64,000 nt of DNA from Nostoc sp. GT001 (GCF_030382115.1 NZ_JAUDRJ010000003.1:4369569-4433568), one strand, 5' to 3'. Positions 1 to 8,597 are shown, counted from the stretch's first letter. A program made the numbers and translations. Notes: generated by a model not told the origin, from the letters alone.

Positions 1-2
1 TT

Positions 3-284
3 TTTCCTGACAGTACAATCCAAAATCATGATGATTTCCGAAACTGGTATGAAGCTGTTGGTAAAACCTATTATGACCAAGACCATACAGTTGAAAAATT
101 TGACATCACAATTTCCGATGCCGCAAAAATTGATGTCATAGTTGTCTGGAAAGCAAGCAAGTATTCTGATAATACATCATCGGCTTTTCGTATTCCTCAA
201 ACTTGGATTTTAACAAAGTCTCTTACTACTGGTAAACCCGTTATTACCAAATACATTGTTCATTCTTTTACTGAAGTTAAGTAG
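3..284 (+). CDS. C-terminal part of a probable NTF2/SnoaL-like protein (5' end outside window)
   Basis: An open frame enters from the left edge and ends at TAG 282-284, giving about 93 residues. The text (NWYEAVGKTYYDQDHTVEKF, then strands such as DVIVVWKASK and TWILTKSLTTGKPVITKYIV) reads like the beta-rich second half of an NTF2-like alpha+beta barrel. That would fit the row of NTF2-like genes that follows, but it does not carry their DEQLAG or FHD motifs, so it would be a different branch. Function cannot be assigned. The start codon and any signal peptide lie outside the window. Confidence 0.5.
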   Translation, partial: FPDSTIQNHDDFRNWYEAVGKTYYDQDHTVEKFDITISDAAKIDVIVVWKASKYSDNTSSAFRIPQTWILTKSLTTGKPVITKYIVHSFTEVK

Positions 285-398
285 ACATAAACAATCAAAG
301 CCATAATCCACAAAAAATTGGTTTTGGTTGTAAATCCCAAAAATCAAAGCAACACAATCAATTGAACAACACTGTTTTTAAGAGGTTTGAAGGAAGTT

Positions 399-788
399 AT
401 GGCTAATATTAGAGAATTAATGACCACTTACTACAAATCTGGTACCGAACGCGACTGGAGTACTTGGTTATCTTTACTAGATGACAAAATTATAGTAGAT
501 GAGCAGTTAGCGGGTCATCTTGAAGGCATTGAGTCCATGAGAACTCTATCAAACAACTTGGTAAAGCATTATTCCAAGTTTGAAATCAAGCCAACATACA
601 TGATTGTTGAAGGTGACGAAGTTTGTACTGCTTGGGTAATTGATGCCATCACTGATACTGGCGTCCCAATTCACGCTGTGGGTGCGAATTTTTGTCGATT
701 TCAAGACAACAAAATAGTCTATATGCAGAACTTTCATGACACTATTCCTTTCGCCTCTGACACAGCCTACAAAAAACTACGTCATTAG
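399..788 (+). CDS. NTF2-like (SnoaL-fold) protein, DEQLAG paralogue 1
   Basis: A protein of 129 residues with the single-domain NTF2/SnoaL fold seen in polyketide cyclases, ketosteroid isomerases and many binding proteins. ATG 399 is preferred over the in-frame TTG 387 because it aligns with the ATG starts of the paralogues at 859 and 2917. Landmarks are the helical N-terminus (TTYYKSGTERDWSTWLSLLD), DEQLAGHLEGIESM, GANFCRF and the terminal FHDTIPF. The same landmarks occur in the paralogues at 859 and 2917, so this is a local family expansion. Catalytic residues of known family members cannot be matched by eye; substrate unknown. It may be cotranscribed with 859 (70 bp apart). Confidence 0.82.
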   Translation: MANIRELMTTYYKSGTERDWSTWLSLLDDKIIVDEQLAGHLEGIESMRTLSNNLVKHYSKFEIKPTYMIVEGDEVCTAWVIDAITDTGVPIHAVGANFCRFQDNKIVYMQNFHDTIPFASDTAYKKLRH

Positions 789-858
789 TTAGTTTCAGCT
801 TTTTTACTCACGTTAATAAGAAAGTCCTCTCGTATACAAAGAAGGAAGGAAAGTCAGA

Positions 859-1257
859 ATGAACACTAGAAAAGTAATTGAGAACTACTACGAATATCTT
901 AACAGTGGGTTTGCCCAAGGAGACCTAAGTAAATGGGTGGGGATATTCGCCGAAGACTTTGTGATGGACGAGCAGTTAGCAGGTCGCCAAGAAGGGGTTC
1001 AACCGATGGCAATCCTGGCAGACAAGATGCTAGAGGGCTACAAAAAATGGATTATGCATCTTCGGAAAGTGCTTGTTGAAGGAGACCAGGCTTTCGTCCT
1101 TTGGGAGGTTGAGGCAACTACTTCTAATGGTGTTGACATTAACACTAAAGGTGCTAACTACTACCGAGTTAAAAATGACAAAGTTATTTACTTGAGCAAC
1201 TACCACGATTCTGTTCCATTCAATACCGATGTTGCTTTTACCTCAATGCGTACTTAA
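859..1257 (+). CDS. NTF2-like (SnoaL-fold) protein, DEQLAG paralogue 2
   Basis: 132 residues, starting at ATG 859 behind a purine-rich GAAGGAAGGAAAG ribosome-binding stretch. It shares with its neighbours the N-terminal helix, the MDEQLAGRQEGVQ motif, a GANYYRV strand and a C-terminal YHDSVPF, so it is clearly paralogous to the genes at 399 and 2917. The fold family forms a cone-shaped pocket that binds or isomerises small hydrophobic molecules; nothing here names the ligand. No signal peptide, so probably cytosolic. It is followed by a 196-bp spacer with a hairpin before the SDR gene. Confidence 0.82.
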   Translation: MNTRKVIENYYEYLNSGFAQGDLSKWVGIFAEDFVMDEQLAGRQEGVQPMAILADKMLEGYKKWIMHLRKVLVEGDQAFVLWEVEATTSNGVDINTKGANYYRVKNDKVIYLSNYHDSVPFNTDVAFTSMRT

Positions 1258-1333
1258 TAACTGAATGATCATCCTGATGTGAAAAAACTACTGACAGTGG
1301 TTTGAGAGATGAGTGTAGATAATTAGTCTTTGA

Positions 1334-1353
1334 AGACGCGATAAATCGCGTCT
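1334..1353. repeat. Short palindrome in NTF2/SDR spacer
   Basis: AGACGCGAT and ATCGCGTCT form a 9-bp perfect stem around AA, within the phrase GATAAATCGCGTCTCTACAT. Sequences of this kind recur in Nostoc-type intergenic DNA (recalled, not searched). It may act as a weak terminator or mRNA stabiliser after the gene at 859, but has no U-run. Confidence 0.55.
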
Positions 1354-1453
1354 CTACATCAGGGTTTTGGACTTATCTAAACTGTATTGTCCTCAAATCC
1401 ACTTGTCAGTCCATTTCATAGTTACGTAAGTTTAGATCAATCCAGAGGGCTTT

Positions 1454-2236
1454 ATGCAAAAGCAAACTTTACAAACCTTAGAAATTGTTGAAGCTAAAAA
1501 GACCAGCAAACTGAGTGGCAAACTGGCTTTAGTCACCGGTGCAAGCCGTGGTATAGGAAAAGGAATTGCTGAAGCTCTTGCCGCAGCTGGTGCAAATGTT
1601 GTCGTGAACTATCGATCGCGGGAGAAAGAGGCAATAGAAACTTGCGCCGTGATTAGAGAATTTGGAGGTCGCACCTTAGCTATAGCTGCCGATGTCTCAC
1701 AAGCCTCTGAAGTCAACCGTATGCTAAAAAGCATTGAGCAAGAAATGGGGCCTGTGGAAATCCTAGTGAACAATGCAGGCGGCGGCTATCGTGTACCACT
1801 CGATACTATCCAGGAGCAAGACTTGGATAAGTTAATTGCAATGAATCTCAAGTCTACATTCCTAGTTACGCAGGCCATACTGCCTAGTATGCGTGCCGCT
1901 CGATGGGGACGAATTATTAATGTGTCCTCAATAGCAGCATTCACTGGTGGAGCTGTTGGCCCGCATTATGCTGCAACTAAAGCAGGTCAGTTGGGACTGA
2001 CTCATTCTTATGCTTCCCTTCTAGCGAAAGAAGGGATTACCGTTAATGCGATCGCGCCAGCGCTGATTGAAACTGATGCCGTAATTGAAAATATTAAAGT
2101 TAACCCTGAAGAGGTAATACCCGTGGGTCGTTTCGGTACTTTAGAAGAAGTTGGTCAGGTAGCGGTACTGCTTGCAAACAATGGTTTTATTACTGGCCAA
2201 ACTATCAACATTAACGGCGGTTTGTACATGAGTTAA
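1454..2236 (+). CDS. Short-chain dehydrogenase/reductase (FabG-like SDR)
   Basis: 260 residues, a classical SDR that reduces a keto group or oxidises an alcohol with NAD(P)H. The cofactor motif TGASRGIG is at residues 28-35, NNAG at 106-109, and the catalytic Ser159, Tyr172 and Lys176 (YAATK) are all present. The C-terminus has the usual ITGQTININGG segment. An N-terminal extension of about 20 residues before the first beta strand is longer than in FabG. Substrate is unknown. Its position between NTF2-like genes suggests a shared small-molecule pathway, with the NTF2 proteins binding or isomerising the SDR substrate; that is inference. FabG-type specificity cannot be separated from other SDRs by eye. 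Confidence 0.9.
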   Translation: MQKQTLQTLEIVEAKKTSKLSGKLALVTGASRGIGKGIAEALAAAGANVVVNYRSREKEAIETCAVIREFGGRTLAIAADVSQASEVNRMLKSIEQEMGPVEILVNNAGGGYRVPLDTIQEQDLDKLIAMNLKSTFLVTQAILPSMRAARWGRIINVSSIAAFTGGAVGPHYAATKAGQLGLTHSYASLLAKEGITVNAIAPALIETDAVIENIKVNPEEVIPVGRFGTLEEVGQVAVLLANNGFITGQTININGGLYMS

Positions 2237-2362
2237 GAGCATTGTTAATGCTCAGATGCTCTCTGAAATTTACATTTGCAGATATCCCTGTTGCAATGCA
2301 CAGCAGCAAGATTATATCTACCCATCCTAAAGCAGGTCGTTTTTCTCACAAAGGTAAAATTC

Positions 2363-2806
2363 ATGGTTCAAAGTCCAGCAGAAACGACTACATCCAGAAC
2401 GCAAGAAACTCTCCAGTTGGTTAAAACATGGTATGCAGAATTTGCCAAGGGCAATATGCAGGGTGTACTGGATATGGTAACAGATGATATTGAATGGGAA
2501 GTACCCGGACCCACACAAGTAGTACCCTGGTGTGGTAAGCGACAAGGGCGCGATCAAGTAGCTGAATATTTCGCTCTCATTGATGAGACAGTAAAGGTCA
2601 ATTTTTTTCAGCTACAGGAAATTGTTGCTCAAGACGACAAAGCAATGACTCTCAACCATGAAAGAGCCTCTAATAGGGCTACTAATAGAGTTTATGATGT
2701 GCCAATTGTCCATTTTATTGTTGTCCGTGATGGCAAGATTGCTAAATTCAATGGCTTCATGGAAACAAATTCTCTAGTTGCTGCTTTTCTCGATCGTAAT
2801 GTTTAA
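2363..2806 (+). CDS. SnoaL/ketosteroid-isomerase-like NTF2 protein
   Basis: 147 residues from ATG 2363, which has AAAGG 8-12 bases upstream. Upstream in-frame alternative starts lack this. The sequence has the KSI/SnoaL order: helix TLQLVKTWYAEFAKGNMQGV, a TDDIEWEVPGP strand, the GRDQVAEYF helix, then HFIVVRDGKIAKFNGFMET. It differs from the DEQLAG set and resembles stand-alone stress-linked SnoaL proteins of cyanobacteria. It follows the SDR by 126 bp and may share its transcript. Ligand and activity are unknown. Confidence 0.82.
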   Translation: MVQSPAETTTSRTQETLQLVKTWYAEFAKGNMQGVLDMVTDDIEWEVPGPTQVVPWCGKRQGRDQVAEYFALIDETVKVNFFQLQEIVAQDDKAMTLNHERASNRATNRVYDVPIVHFIVVRDGKIAKFNGFMETNSLVAAFLDRNV

Positions 2807-2916
2807 TCGGGAACTAAACAGGAAGTTTGCAAATTAAAAACCTTCCTAAATGCATCTGCCAAGATTTTTGCTGTTGTAAATCGTTATACCATTTTTAATT
2901 GTTGCAAGAGGTTTGT

Positions 2917-3297
2917 ATGAATACGAAAGAAGTAGTTGACAAATACTTTGATGCTGTAAACGCTGGTGATTGGGAAACTTGGCTAACACTATTCGACGAC
3001 AATGTTGTTATGGACGAACAACTTGCAGGTCGTATCGAAGGTGTCGAGTCCTTAAGAGGAGGAATTGATGGACTTAAAAAGGGCTACTCCAGTTTTCAAA
3101 ATCGTCCTTTACATATAGTTGTTCAAGGTAACGAAGCCAGCGTTGTATGGCACATTGAGGCAGCTAATGCTAGCGGTGTACCAATAGATGCTAGAGGCTC
3201 AAATTATTTTCAGATAAAGGACGGCAAGATTGCTTACATGGCAAACTTCCACGATACACTGCCATTTGGCCCTTTTGTTAATCAAAAGTTGAATTGA
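2917..3297 (+). CDS. NTF2-like (SnoaL-fold) protein, DEQLAG paralogue 3
   Basis: 126 residues starting at ATG 2917, chosen because AAGAGG (2906-2911) sits five bases upstream and because MNTKEVVDKYF aligns with the N-terminus of the gene at 859. Motifs MDEQLAGRIEGVE, GSNYFQI and NFHDTLPF place it in the same paralogous set. No signal peptide or membrane segment. Together with the genes at 399 and 859 it makes three related copies within 3 kb, separated by the SDR and a more distant SnoaL protein. Function unknown. Confidence 0.83.
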   Translation: MNTKEVVDKYFDAVNAGDWETWLTLFDDNVVMDEQLAGRIEGVESLRGGIDGLKKGYSSFQNRPLHIVVQGNEASVVWHIEAANASGVPIDARGSNYFQIKDGKIAYMANFHDTLPFGPFVNQKLN

Positions 3298-3306
3298 CCA
3301 GAAGAA

Positions 3307-3409
3307 CTGTATTCCTTAGACCTCTTGCTAAAATCCTTCTTTTCATCTTCTTCTTTGCGTGAGACAAAAAAATATTTATGCAAGAGGTTTCTTCAATAAA
3401 GGAATACAG
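3307..3409. repeat. Palindromic MITE-like element
   Basis: CTGTATTCCTT (3307-3317) is matched by AAGGAATACAG (3399-3409), and just inside it ACCTCTTGC (3320-3328) is matched by GCAAGAGGT (3380-3388). The whole 103-bp element can fold on itself. It sits directly after the stop of the gene at 2917 and carries no ORF. Confidence 0.65.
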
Positions 3410-3556
3410 AATAGATTTACTCATCCTTATACCAATTCCAAGTCAAGTCGCACATCAGGAACAGCATAGAACTCCTGGTGAGTAAAGAAAATATTCTATG
3501 CAGCTTCAAACAACGTTGGTATTAACACTAGTTCAAAGACTACGGAGAACCAAAAG

Positions 3557-4024
3557 ATGGCTTCGCTAACTTTTTCTCAAGTGGCATTTACTTGCAAAGA
3601 CCCGATCGCTACCGAAATCTTCTATGCTAAAAACTTTGGTTTTAAGCGGGCTAGGGTGGCAAAACTGCCAGATGGCGGTCAGATTGTCTTCATCAAGATG
3701 AGTGATTATCCATTCTACTTTGAGCTTTTTAAGGCTAAAGAGGAGCTTCCTATAGCCCCTCCGATTAATGATGGACCTGAGTACCCCTCAGTGCGTCACC
3801 TTGCTTTTAAAGTCGATAATGTGGATGCTAAACTAGCTGAAATGGGCGACGATGCTAAGATTACTTTAGGACCTTTTAACTTTGATGAATATATCCCTGG
3901 ATGGCGCACTGTTTGGGTAGCAGATCCAGACGGTAGAATTATTGAGATAAGTCAAGGATTTGTTGACCAAGATAATCCTCCTCCATTGGAGGCAGATTTG
4001 CGCCTGCCAGCTTTCACAATCTAA
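3557..4024 (+). CDS. VOC-superfamily (glyoxalase/dioxygenase-like) protein
   Basis: 155 residues forming one vicinal-oxygen-chelate domain. Visible landmarks are the opening strand SQVAFTCKDPIATEIFYAKN, the central HLAFKVDNVDAKL strand and the terminal WVADPDGRIIEISQGF, where the His and the Glu are usual metal ligands. This superfamily includes glyoxalase I, extradiol dioxygenases and resistance proteins; the sequence does not decide which. Start ATG 3557 has GGAG eight to twelve bases upstream. No signal peptide. It ends the small-molecule cluster before the cupin genes. Confidence 0.85.
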   Translation: MASLTFSQVAFTCKDPIATEIFYAKNFGFKRARVAKLPDGGQIVFIKMSDYPFYFELFKAKEELPIAPPINDGPEYPSVRHLAFKVDNVDAKLAEMGDDAKITLGPFNFDEYIPGWRTVWVADPDGRIIEISQGFVDQDNPPPLEADLRLPAFTI

Positions 4025-4181
4025 GAAAATTCCACAAGCTTCTCTTTAATGCTTGTTTTGACTCTATAAGGAACCTCAAACTTTGTCGGGCGTGCTTTTG
4101 ACGCTTTGACTTTGCTTCCCATAACAAAGAAGAAGGGAGCAGTGCGATTTTGTTAGGTGCTAAAAATTAGGGGTATAAATC

Positions 4182-4466
4182 ACCTATTTAATAGTGCGTA
4201 AGCGTCGGCATAGCCTATTGCAGACATTGCAGCTAAATAGCTCATTTCTATTGAGAATATAGCTATGTAACTGAGAATTAAAACTCGATCTAACAAAATT
4301 ACATTACTTCCTTTTTCCTATTGCAATCTGAATTAGCAAACTAAATTATCAGAGCTTGCTAACAAGCTGCAAACTTGTATGGAATGTAGAGGAGAAAGGA
4401 GCAGGAGGCAAACGAGAAAGAAATAACTTGATGTGATGTAGAACTTTATCGGGAGAACAACTGTTC
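4182..4466. repeat. Duplicated upstream region, copy 1
   Basis: About 285 bp directly before the first bicupin gene is repeated before the second one (5756-6025) with scattered substitutions and one 15-bp length difference near the 3' end. The conserved part includes TATTGAGAATATAGCTATG, AACTCGATCTAACAAAAT and the ribosome-binding GGGAGA before ATG. The promoter and leader were therefore duplicated with the gene. The earlier stretch 4025-4181 shows nothing recognisable. Confidence 0.85.
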
Positions 4467-5657
4467 ATGTTTAATCTGAAAAAATTCCTGATAGTTATCT
4501 TGATAGCGGCGTTTTCTTTTGTTTCATTCAATGTAAGCTTGAAAGCCGCCCAAGGAACTGAACAAAGCAATAGTTCTCATACAGAATATTCGCCTTTTAT
4601 CACTGTTGCATCAAACACACCTACTCCAACTTACTCCTTATTTGACAGTCAGTTTAAGTTTTTAGCAGAAGGAAAAGATACAGCAGACGGGTACTCAGCA
4701 TACCAGGTTACAATTGAAAAACACAATGGTGGGCTTCCAATAGCATTCCACTACCGCGACGTTACAGCGCTTCTGGTCTTAGACGGACAATTGGGACTAA
4801 AAGTGAATGGTGATGTCGTGAATGCGCCCCCTGGAACTTTTGCCTATATTCCTGCCAAGTCACGATATGCAATTACAAATAGTGGGACGGAACCTGCTAA
4901 ATTCCTGTTATATAGTTTTAATGAAGGGTCTTCTAAGTCACCAACACCTCTGGAAAAATTGATAAAAACAGCGGGTGTGCCAGTAGACAACTTCTCTGGA
5001 TGGTCTTCGCCAGTGGGTAATCGGCGTTTAATTGAAAAGATCGCTCTCAAAAACGGAATAGATTTTCGCGCACCCTTTTATGCTTTTAATTTCTACGGAT
5101 TTTTTAACCGTTTTAATTTTCGCGCACCTTTTTATGCTTTTAATAAAAACAAAGCGAATCACAATTACCTAGTGGTACTACCAGATGCACGCGATCGCCC
5201 AGTGTACGATTCGATAGGCGGCAGATATACATATTTAGCAACTGATGAAGAGACTAATGGGAAGTTTACATTCGCCAGTGTGGTAAATCCAGCAGGGAAT
5301 GCTATTGTACCGCACCGTCACAATAATGAAGATGAGTTGTACTCTATCTTAAGTGGTGGAGATTTTTCAATCCTGATGAATGACAAAATTACGACTGCAA
5401 CTCCTGGAACCTTTGCTTTGCTTGGCAGAGGGCATCAGCACGCATGGATAACCACTGGAACGACAGAAACACGGTTGATATGTTTGTTTACTCCTGCATT
5501 TTTTGGGAATTTCTTCAAGGATGTAGGTACTCCAGTAACTGACCTAAATGCACCGATTGCACCATCTGCTTCCCCAGAAAAAATCGCGTCAATCGCTATT
5601 AACAAATACCACATAGAATTTGTGAACCAGCCTAACTGGCCTCCTCAGGTCAACTGA
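4467..5657 (+). CDS. Exported bicupin protein, copy 1
   Basis: 396 residues. A signal peptide (lysines at 5-6, hydrophobic core, likely cut near KAAQG about residue 30) is followed by two cupin domains, about 45-160 and 235-370. The C-terminal cupin keeps the metal set: HRHNNEDE (HxHxxxxE) and a later GHQHAW. The N-terminal cupin has only FHYRD and looks metal-less. The arrangement resembles quercetinase-like dioxygenases, but the substrate is unknown. The linker carries an in-frame duplication: 28 bp at 5063-5090 recurs at 5117-5144, giving FRAPFYAFN twice. Paralogue at 6026; related single-cupin gene at 7473. Acts in the periplasm or outside the cell. Confidence 0.85.
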   Translation: MFNLKKFLIVILIAAFSFVSFNVSLKAAQGTEQSNSSHTEYSPFITVASNTPTPTYSLFDSQFKFLAEGKDTADGYSAYQVTIEKHNGGLPIAFHYRDVTALLVLDGQLGLKVNGDVVNAPPGTFAYIPAKSRYAITNSGTEPAKFLLYSFNEGSSKSPTPLEKLIKTAGVPVDNFSGWSSPVGNRRLIEKIALKNGIDFRAPFYAFNFYGFFNRFNFRAPFYAFNKNKANHNYLVVLPDARDRPVYDSIGGRYTYLATDEETNGKFTFASVVNPAGNAIVPHRHNNEDELYSILSGGDFSILMNDKITTATPGTFALLGRGHQHAWITTGTTETRLICLFTPAFFGNFFKDVGTPVTDLNAPIAPSASPEKIASIAINKYHIEFVNQPNWPPQVN

Positions 5658-5755
5658 AAATACTCCAGCTGGCAGGAGCGAGAAAATGAAAAAAGGGAGG
5701 CATGACTTTCCCAGACTAGTAAAAATGCTGTACCTGGACTAAATAACTAACTTTT

Positions 5756-6025
5756 ACCTATTTAATAGTGCGTAAGCGTCGGCATAGCCTGTTGCAGACA
5801 TTGCAGTGAAATAGCTCATTTCTATTGAGAATATAGCTATGTAACTGAGAATTAAAACTCGATCTAACAAAATCACATTGCTTCTTTTTTGCTATTGCAA
5901 CCTGAATTAGCAAACTAAATTATCAGAGCTTGCTAATGGACTGCAAACTTGCATGGAATGTAGAGGAGAAAAGAGCAGGAAAGAACTTGATGTGATGTAG
6001 AACTTTATCGGGAGAACAACTGTTT
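5756..6025. repeat. Duplicated upstream region, copy 2
   Basis: Near-copy of 4182-4466, lying in the same position relative to the second bicupin gene. A second shared segment (GACTTTCCCAGACTAGTAAA and the bases after it) lies just before it at about 5704 and again after the second bicupin at about 7234. The duplicated unit therefore spans promoter, gene and 3' flank, as expected for a tandem duplication. Confidence 0.85.
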
Positions 6026-7192
6026 ATGTTTAATCTGAAAAAATTTCTAATAGTTATCTTGATAGTGGCGTTTTCTTTTGTTTCATTTAACATAAGCTTG
6101 AAAGCCGCCCAAGGAACTGAACGAATCCGGAATTATTATAGCCCGGAACCTCAAAATTTCGTAACCGTTACACCGGACCAACCAACTCCAACTTACACTT
6201 TAGCGAACACTTCAACATTTAAGTTTCTAATACAAGGAGAAGATACAGGCGGACAGTATTCAGTAAATTTAGTTACACTTTCACGACAGGGTGACGGGTT
6301 GCCATTAGCAGTTCACCACAATGATAGTGATGTGCTTGTAGTGCTAGATGGAGAGTTAAGACTAGATTTAGATGGAAAGAGCGTGAGTGCGCCCTCCGGA
6401 ACCTTCGCTTACCTCCCTCCCAAATTACCACACGCAATTAGAAATAGTGGTACTCAACCAGCTAAATTCCTTTTATACAATTTTCCTGAAAAGCCCTCCC
6501 GGTCTTTGGCAACACCTTTGGAAAGGTTTATAAAAGCAGCTGGTATGCCAGTGGCTAACTTATATACTCCGTCTTTTCCATTTTACAATTGGGCATTTCC
6601 TAATTGGGCATTTCCTAATTGGGCAAGAAAAATGTATGTGATCGGTATGCAAAATGGAATAGAATTTATAGCACCTTTTAATAAACAATACAAACCAGAT
6701 CGCAAGTATATAATAGTGCCACCAGATGCACACGATCGTCCAGTATATGATGCGTTGGGTGGCCGATATACACTTTTAGCAACTGGTGAAGAGACTGGCG
6801 GGAATTTTGGATTTGTTAGTTTTGAAAATCCACCGGGAGCTGCAACTCCACCGCATAAACACCCCTTTGAAGATGAGGGTTACTTTCATGTGAGTGGAGG
6901 GGCTTTTACAGTCCAGATGAAGCAAGAAACTATGACTGTAACTCCTGGTTCTTGGGCTTTCCTTCCAAGAAAACACACACATGGATTTATAACCTCTGGA
7001 GAAACGCCAGCATATTTGGTTACTGTAATTACTCCTGCAAAATTTTTGGAATTCTTCAAGGATGTAGGCGTGGAAGTGAAAGATCGTTCTGCACCAATTG
7101 CTCCTCCCATAGACTTGCAAAAAATCATAACAATTGCTACGCAAAAATATGGATTAGAGTTTGTGCCTCCCATACCTATACCTAGTCCATGA
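6026..7192 (+). CDS. Exported bicupin protein, copy 2
   Basis: 388 residues, paralogue of the preceding gene with an almost identical signal peptide (MFNLKKFLIVILIVAFSF). N-terminal cupin about 45-160 has VHHNDSD and no full HxH...E set; C-terminal cupin about 230-365 has HKHPFEDE and KHTHGF, so only that site looks able to bind a metal. The linker contains a 15-bp unit (aattgggcatttcct) repeated 2.6 times at 6587-6625, read as NWAFPNWAFPNWA. Substrate is unknown. Both copies diverge at many positions, so the duplication is not recent. Confidence 0.85.
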   Translation: MFNLKKFLIVILIVAFSFVSFNISLKAAQGTERIRNYYSPEPQNFVTVTPDQPTPTYTLANTSTFKFLIQGEDTGGQYSVNLVTLSRQGDGLPLAVHHNDSDVLVVLDGELRLDLDGKSVSAPSGTFAYLPPKLPHAIRNSGTQPAKFLLYNFPEKPSRSLATPLERFIKAAGMPVANLYTPSFPFYNWAFPNWAFPNWARKMYVIGMQNGIEFIAPFNKQYKPDRKYIIVPPDAHDRPVYDALGGRYTLLATGEETGGNFGFVSFENPPGAATPPHKHPFEDEGYFHVSGGAFTVQMKQETMTVTPGSWAFLPRKHTHGFITSGETPAYLVTVITPAKFLEFFKDVGVEVKDRSAPIAPPIDLQKIITIATQKYGLEFVPPIPIPSP

Positions 7193-7472
7193 AATCCAGC
7201 GATCTCTGGAGCGAGAGAATAGAAAAAGAGAGGTATGACTTTCCCAGACTAGTAAAAATGCTGTACCTAGACTAAGTAACTTTCCTTAGACAGGTGAACG
7301 TATGGGAAAGACCTCTCGCCTTGATCATGCATTATTTTTCTTCTGTCAAACTGGGACAAGTAAAATCGCGCTCCACCTGCTCCCAACAAAGCTAAGATTT
7401 CATCCCTAGTCTGGCAAAAAAAGATAAAATTTGAAACCCTTTACTCATGAAATACATATCTGCGTGATGATT

Positions 7473-8210
7473 ATGAAAAAATTATCAACGTTTACCGTTG
7501 TTACAACGCTTTTTGTTGCTTGTTTGAGCCTAAAGCCTGCATCCGCAAGTACGTTGGGCATTACATCTTCTGAGACAGGTTTGGAGGATTTCATATTCGT
7601 TGCACCAGAAGACACACAACCAACTTACTCTTTGGCGGGAATTGAGTTTGAGTTTTTAACATCTGGAGTTGATAGTAAAGGAAAATACTCAGCATACCTG
7701 GCTACGTTCCCACAGGGTGGTACGCTTCCATTGGCAATCCACAGCAATGATAGTGAAGCGGTCACGGTTCTGGACGGGCAGTTAACACTAAATTTGGAAG
7801 GGCAAACTGTGAATGCGCCGTCCGGAAGTTTCTTTTACCTTCCTGCCAAGCGCCCCCGTGCAATCATAAATAATCAAACAACGCCAGCAAGAGCCTTAGT
7901 GTACAATTTTTTCGAGGAAAGACCTTCAAATTCTTTTGTAACACCTGTGGAAAACTTGATTAAGCAAGCAGGTGTGCAACTTGACAATTCTTCTGGTTCG
8001 TCTCCAGATGCCAATGACCTAGCAACAATCGTAGCGATCGCTCTTAACAATGGAATACAATTTATTCCCACTGAGGAACCTGGGGTTTCATCGGGTACAC
8101 CTATCGGCTCCATCTCTGTCCCTGAACCCTCTAGTGATTCTTCTCTGTTGGTAGTTGCGACTTATTTAACTACTGGATGGGTTTTGAAACGGAAACAGCA
8201 AAAGCGTTAG
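7473..8210 (+). CDS. Secreted single-cupin protein with PEP-CTERM-like tail
   Basis: About 245 residues from ATG 7473; ATG 7467 is equally possible and neither has a clear ribosome-binding site. A signal peptide ends near ASA. One cupin domain (about 40-160) matches the N-terminal, degenerate domain of the two bicupins (IHSNDSEAV, then APSGSFFYLPAKRPRA), so the metal-binding half has been lost. The C-terminus reads VPEP, a hydrophobic stretch (SSLLVVATYLTTGWVL) and KRKQQKR, the arrangement of PEP-CTERM sorting signals processed by exosortase in exopolysaccharide-producing bacteria. The hydrophobic stretch is weak, so the sorting call is moderate. Function of the cupin is unknown. Confidence 0.75.
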   Translation: MKKLSTFTVVTTLFVACLSLKPASASTLGITSSETGLEDFIFVAPEDTQPTYSLAGIEFEFLTSGVDSKGKYSAYLATFPQGGTLPLAIHSNDSEAVTVLDGQLTLNLEGQTVNAPSGSFFYLPAKRPRAIINNQTTPARALVYNFFEERPSNSFVTPVENLIKQAGVQLDNSSGSSPDANDLATIVAIALNNGIQFIPTEEPGVSSGTPIGSISVPEPSSDSSLLVVATYLTTGWVLKRKQQKR

Positions 8211-8283
8211 GTAACTTTGATGCCGATGCGATCGCCAGTACTTTGCCAAAGAGTTTCTTGACAAGAGGCAGAGCCTCTCGGAA

Positions 8284-8313
8284 CTCGTTCCCAGCCTCCA
8301 GGCTGGGAACGAG
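8284..8313. repeat. Perfect 14-bp-stem hairpin repeat
   Basis: CTCGTTCCCAGCCT (8284-8297) and AGGCTGGGAACGAG (8300-8313) are exact inverted copies separated by CC. No U-run follows, so it is more likely a dispersed palindrome than an intrinsic terminator. Sequences like this are common between cyanobacterial genes (recalled, not searched). Confidence 0.7.
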
Positions 8314-8492
8314 GATACAATAAGTCTCTGGGCTTTTCTTAGTGCCATTCGGTAATGCCAGCTAGAAAGCTTTACTTACACTGAAAACTTAAAAATTGGG
8401 CATTTTGGCTTTTGGAAAGATATACGAGTGATTGGAGATGAACTAACCCGACTTAAGCTTCGCTTACTAGAAGTCAAAAGTCGGGTTTTGTT

Positions 8493-8597
8493 ATATAGCA
8501 GTCGCCAAAGCCGTTAGGACAGTTTGCGGGAAACGCGTCTTCAACAGCGTACTTTGTGATTTTATTGCTGTCCTAAGCTCCCTGTCTGTTGCTATAT
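8493..8597. repeat. Palindromic MITE-like element
   Basis: Outer arms ATATAGCA (8493-8500) and TGCTATAT (8590-8597) enclose inner arms TTAGGACAG (8514-8522) and CTGTCCTAA (8568-8576). The 105-bp unit ends four bases before the porin stop codon. No ORF. Confidence 0.65.
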
